Part shown: positions 6,494-8,537 of the stretch, piece by piece
Layout: every line of letters starts with the position of its first letter
Numbering within the stretch: the first letter of the stretch is position 1
Assembly: GCA_945949375.1 (NCBI GenBank)
Contig: CAMFEN010000028.1
Coordinates: 1-8,537 of the forward strand
Direction of reading: 5' to 3'
Length of the DNA stretch: 8,537 nucleotides
From: an uncultured Bacteroidales bacterium
GTDB lineage: Bacteria; Bacteroidota; Bacteroidia; Bacteroidales; Paludibacteraceae
Made by a program: the position numbers and the translations under genes
The notes under the pieces: generated by a model
What the model was told of the DNA's origin: nothing
The model's input: only the letters and a program-made list of their open reading frames with translations
The model's database searches: none

Positions 6494-7102
6494 TTATCCA
6501 ACCAATACGTCGTGGAGCACCTTGACGAGGTTGCCGAACATAAGTTGGCAGGCGATAGCTAACACGATGATACCGAAGAACTTACGCAGCACGTAGATGG
6601 CATTCTTACCCACGTATTTCATCAGCCATCGTGTGCCTGCGAGTACACCGAAGAGCACGACCATACAGAGCAATACTGCCACCATCAGGTTGATTGTATC
6701 GTACTGCGCCGTCATGGAGATAAGCGCGGTGAACGCACCGGGACCTGCGTACATAGGGAATGCCAGCGGGATGATGTTGCCGGAGCCCTCCACGTCGGTC
6801 TTGAAGATGACGATGTCAAGAATCATCTCCAGCGCCATCAGGAAGATGATGAAGCCGCCGGCGATAGCGAAATACTCAATTTTGATGCCAAATAATTGTA
6901 AGCACCACTCACCCAAGATTAGAAATACTATCAAGATTATCATTGAGACAAGGCACACAACCCACGGATTGATTTTCGTGCCGTTCTTCTCCAGATTGAT
7001 AGTAATCGGCATATTCCCCAAGGGGTCAATAATCGCAATGAGGAAAACAAACGCCGGCAATACCTGCCAAATGTCGAAACTGCTAAAAAATTCTGCTAAC
7101 AT
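6494..7102 (-). CDS. marC: MarC/SnatA family integral membrane protein
   Basis: A 202-residue inner-membrane protein with about six hydrophobic segments (near 12-33, 47-70, 76-98, 112-131, 137-163 and 173-195), the length and topology of the MarC (UPF0056) family. Family motifs are DPLGNMP (26-32) in the first membrane segment and PLAFPMYAGPGA (112-123) in the fourth. The repeated Asp/Pro/Gly signatures suggest two related halves. Known: despite its name, E. coli MarC is not established as a drug-resistance factor, and one archaeal relative (SnatA) transports neutral amino acids. The substrate here is unknown. ATG at 7102 opens directly into the first predicted helix. A consensus promoter at 7297-7328 would give a leader of roughly 190 nt. 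queG follows after 15 bp. Confidence 0.93.
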   Translation of the reverse strand: MLAEFFSSFDIWQVLPAFVFLIAIIDPLGNMPITINLEKNGTKINPWVVCLVSMIILIVFLILGEWCLQLFGIKIEYFAIAGGFIIFLMALEMILDIVIFKTDVEGSGNIIPLAFPMYAGPGAFTALISMTAQYDTINLMVAVLLCMVVLFGVLAGTRWLMKYVGKNAIYVLRKFFGIIVLAIACQLMFGNLVKVLHDVLVG

Positions 7103-7114
7103 AGTGCGAATGGG

Positions 7115-7135
7115 ATTATGAATTACGAATTATGA
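7115..7135. repeat. 7-bp tandem repeat, three units
   Basis: ATTATGA, ATTACGA and ATTATGA run without gaps at 7115, 7122 and 7129. Another GAATTATGA occurs about 30 bp on (7165-7173). The array lies 12 bp upstream of the marC start codon and would be in its mRNA leader. Confidence 0.7.
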
Positions 7136-7184
7136 AAAAATCGTTCGAAGCGTAGCGAAGATAAGAATTATGAGGGCGCATGCT

Positions 7185-7238
7185 CTGAATAACAGGAGTG
7201 GTCTGAATAATCGGAGTAATCTGAGTAATCGAATGAAG
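7185..7238. repeat. 9-bp tandem repeat, six units, in the marC leader
   Basis: Six 9-bp units: CTGAATAAC, AGGAGTGGT, CTGAATAAT, CGGAGTAAT, CTGAGTAAT and CGAATGAAG. Alternate units are most alike, giving an 18-bp higher period. On the marC sense strand the better units fit ATTAYTCMG. The size, 54 bp or six units, equals that of the queG array although the unit sequence differs. Confidence 0.75.
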
Positions 7239-7249
7239 GAGCACTATCA

Positions 7250-7267
7250 GCAGGCGGGGACGCCTGC
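7250..7267. other. GC-rich hairpin in the marC leader
   Basis: GCAGGCG (7250-7256) and CGCCTGC (7261-7267) form a perfect 7-bp stem with a GGGA loop. It lies near the 5' end of the predicted marC transcript, just downstream of its promoter. There is no T-run on either side, so it is not a standard terminator. A REP-like repeat or an mRNA-stabilizing hairpin are options I cannot separate. Confidence 0.6.
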
Positions 7268-7296
7268 GTACCCGGACATAACTTTCATTTTCGATG

Positions 7297-7328
7297 CAAA
7301 GATACGCTTTTTTGTGCAATTATGCAAA
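7297..7328 (-). promoter_or_regulatory. Bacteroidota-type promoter for marC-queG
   Basis: Read on the - strand, TTTG (7325-7328) is followed after exactly 20 bp by TATCTTTG (7297-7304). This is a full match to the Bacteroidota -33/-7 consensus TTTG-N19-21-TAnnTTTG. Transcription would begin near 7290. Confidence 0.75.
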
Positions 7329-7342
7329 TTTCTTATAAATAA

Positions 7343-7374
7343 TTTGTGTAATTCACATTTTTTTAGTACCTTTG
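7343..7374 (+). promoter_or_regulatory. Bacteroidota-type promoter for efp
   Basis: TTTG (7343-7346) is followed after 20 bp by TACCTTTG (7367-7374), a full match to the same consensus. Transcription would begin near 7380, giving a leader of about 55 nt. It lies back to back with the marC promoter, with 14 bp between the two -33 elements. Confidence 0.82.
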
Positions 7375-7435
7375 CACGCTGAATTGTGATTAAGGAATAG
7401 CAAATTGTAATAATATATAAATCGTAAATAAAAAG

Positions 7436-7999
7436 ATGATTAACTCTCAAGACGTAAAGAACGGCGTATGTATCCGCATGGATGGGCGCTTGTATTTTGT
7501 GATTGAGTTCTTGCACGTGAAGCCGGGCAAGGGCAATACCATCATGCGTGTGAAATTCAAAGATGTAGTGGACGGTCGTGTGATAGAGCGCCGCTTCAAC
7601 ATTGGTGAGAAACTGGAAGATGTGCGTGTGGAGCGTCGTCCGTACCAATACCTGTATAAGGAAGGTGAGGACTATATCTTCATGAACCAAGAGACCTACG
7701 AGCAAGTGCCTATCGCCCACGATTTGATTACGGGTGTGGACTTTCTGAAAGAGGGCTTTATTGTGGATGTAGTGTCTGACGCATCAACCGATACTATCCT
7801 CTTTGCGGAGTTGCCTGCTAAGGTAGAGTTGGCAATTAGCTATACGGAGCCGGGTCTGCGCGGCGATACGGCTACCAACACCCTGAAGCCCGCTACTTTG
7901 GAGACCGGTGCCGAGATTCGCGTGCCTCTCTTCATCAACGAGGGCGAGATTGTGCGCGTAGATACCCGCGACGGTTCCTACTGCGAGCGAGTACGTTAA
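7436..7999 (+). CDS. efp: Elongation factor P
   Basis: A 187-residue cytosolic translation factor that binds beside the P-site tRNA and relieves ribosome stalling at consecutive prolines. Length and three-domain layout are normal: an N-terminal KOW-like domain (1-62), a central OB fold starting around YLYKEGEDYIFMN (73-85), and a C-terminal OB fold ending in DTRDGSYCERVR. The acceptor loop is HVKPGKGNT, with K32 at the position of the modified lysine in E. coli (K34). Which modification, if any, is used here cannot be read from the window. ATG at 7436 is preceded by A-rich sequence and no clear Shine-Dalgarno site, as usual in this phylum. It has its own promoter and terminator, so it is probably monocistronic. 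Confidence 0.97.
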   Translation: MINSQDVKNGVCIRMDGRLYFVIEFLHVKPGKGNTIMRVKFKDVVDGRVIERRFNIGEKLEDVRVERRPYQYLYKEGEDYIFMNQETYEQVPIAHDLITGVDFLKEGFIVDVVSDASTDTILFAELPAKVELAISYTEPGLRGDTATNTLKPATLETGAEIRVPLFINEGEIVRVDTRDGSYCERVR

Positions 8000-8053
8000 G
8001 GACCGCTTCGCTAAAGGACCGCTACGCTGAAAGATAAAGGATAAAGGATAAAA
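7998..8053. repeat. 16-bp and 7-bp tandem repeats after efp
   Basis: AAGGACCGCTTCGCTA (7998-8013) is followed directly by AAGGACCGCTACGCTG (8014-8029), 14 of 16 bases identical. Then come three 7-bp units, GATAAAG, GATAAAG and GATAAAA (8033-8053). The first unit overlaps the last two bases of the efp stop codon. The whole block would be transcribed in the efp 3' UTR before the terminator. Confidence 0.75.
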
Positions 8054-8054
8054 G

Positions 8055-8094
8055 ACTGATTAGTTTCTACTATTGAGGCTAATCAGTTTTTTTT
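8055..8094 (+). terminator. Intrinsic terminator of efp
   Basis: ACTGATTAG (8055-8063) pairs with CTAATCAGT (8079-8087) across a 15-nt loop, followed by an eight-T run (8087-8094). The stem is AT-rich but perfect. It lies 55 bp after the efp stop. Confidence 0.85.
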
Positions 8095-8120
8095 ATTGTC
8101 TTGTTTCTTAAATACTTTCG

Positions 8121-8186
8121 TTTCTGAAAGATAATTCCTCCGTCTTTGAAAGTTAATTCCCTCGACTCTGAAAGTTAATACCCCTT
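8121..8186. repeat. 22-bp tandem repeat, three units
   Basis: Three 22-bp units start at 8121, 8143 and 8165. Each contains TGAAAG at the same offset (8125, 8147, 8169), followed by a TAAT step and a C-rich end. No reading frame uses them convincingly. They lie between the efp terminator and the end of the convergent amide hydrolase gene. Confidence 0.8.
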
Positions 8187-8234
8187 TCCTCCCTTATAGT
8201 GCGGCCTGGAGACCGCACCTCCTTTAACTTTCAG
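8168..8234. repeat. Inverted repeat enclosing a GC-rich hairpin
   Basis: CTGAAAGTTAA (8168-8178, in the third 22-bp unit) has an exact inverted copy, TTAACTTTCAG (8224-8234). Between them GTGCGG (8199-8204) pairs with CCGCAC (8213-8218) around an 8-nt loop. Together they make a nested stem-loop. There is no T-run on either side. It may act as a weak 3' end structure for the - strand gene, or may just be repeat debris. Confidence 0.6.
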
Positions 8235-8278
8235 ATTGAAGGTAATAAATCTTTGATTTAGTTTCTGCAAAGGAGCAA

Positions 8279-8537
8279 TCATGCAACCACCATCTCTATT
8301 TGCTCGGCGCGCATTTCGTCGAGCGGTGCGGAATGGAATTTTACTTTACGGAAGTCAATGTGGTGGAGGTCGATACAACGGATGCGGCTGTTGTACATGG
8401 TGCGGTAGTATATCCTTCCGCCTTGGAGGTCTGTGGCTGTGGTCCATTGTGTGGCGCTCGGGATGTCGGGCAGAGTCTCGCCTTCGGTAAACTGTATGCC
8501 GACGGGTATATCAAAGTTATTGAGGATATGAAACGCC
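8279..8537 (-). CDS. Linear amide C-N hydrolase (choloylglycine hydrolase family), C-terminal part
   Basis: Reading from the window edge to a TGA at 8279-8281, the - strand encodes 85 residues; the start and catalytic N-terminal cysteine lie outside. Motifs fit the C-terminal part of Ntn hydrolases that cleave conjugated bile salts or penicillin V: ILNNFDIPVGIQF, then TQWTTATDL followed by the GGRIYYRTMYN strand pair and a late IDFRKVKFHSAPLDE. TQWTTATDL corresponds to the conserved T-Q-W-T segment of the family. Bile salt, penicillin-type and acyl-homoserine-lactone substrates cannot be told apart from this fragment. It converges on efp; the gap between holds the efp terminator and 22-bp repeats. 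Confidence 0.88.
   Translation of the reverse strand, partial: AFHILNNFDIPVGIQFTEGETLPDIPSATQWTTATDLQGGRIYYRTMYNSRIRCIDLHHIDFRKVKFHSAPLDEMRAEQIEMVVA

Noticed and set aside
7345..7357. CRP-like operator TGTG-N5-CACA
   Set aside because: The arms are only four bases and the spacing differs from the CRP/FNR pattern. It is too weak to list as a site.
8281..8490. A 69-codon + strand open frame starting with ATG
   Set aside because: It overlaps antisense the amide hydrolase C-terminus, which has clear family motifs. It has no domain of its own.

Overview
The window looks like part of a chromosome from a Bacteroidota species, most likely order Bacteroidales and possibly host-associated. The signs are a type IX secretion (T9SS) C-terminal sorting domain on a large surface protein, two promoters matching the Bacteroidota form TTTG-N20-TAnnTTTG, A-rich start contexts in place of strong Shine-Dalgarno sites, and a bile-salt/penicillin-type amide hydrolase at the right edge.

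Layout. (1) Positions 2-3182, + strand: the 3' part of a large T9SS cargo protein, then a small secreted protein with a C-terminal membrane tail. A perfect 21-bp-stem bidirectional terminator ends this unit and supplies the last codons of the small gene. (2) Positions 3223-7102, - strand: four co-directional genes. In transcription order they are marC (MarC/SnatA membrane protein), queG (epoxyqueuosine reductase, unusually short and carrying insertions), a GxxExxY-family protein, and pepD (Xaa-His dipeptidase). About 620 bp of 220-bp tandem repeats and their remnants separate the GxxExxY gene from pepD. (3) Positions 7297-7374: back-to-back promoters for marC (-) and efp (+). (4) Positions 7436-7999: efp (elongation factor P), followed by short tandem repeats and an intrinsic terminator. 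(5) Positions 8279-8537, - strand: the C-terminal end of a linear amide C-N hydrolase.

Most genes are housekeeping: tRNA queuosine synthesis, translation of proline stretches, dipeptide breakdown. The unusual part is the repeat content. Every gap over about 30 bp holds tandem repeats or remnants, with periods of 7, 9, 16, 22 and 220 bp. Three arrays have six 9-bp units (54 bp). One of them lies in frame inside queG and encodes an Ile-Glu-Thr-like tripeptide repeat. Another, at the end of the T9SS gene, matches it unit by unit. A remnant of the 220-bp repeat also supplies the stop codon and last residues of queG. Together these suggest an active repeat-spreading process that enters coding regions in multiples of three codons. 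This is the best candidate here for something not previously described. I see no CRISPR array, transposase, tRNA or rRNA.
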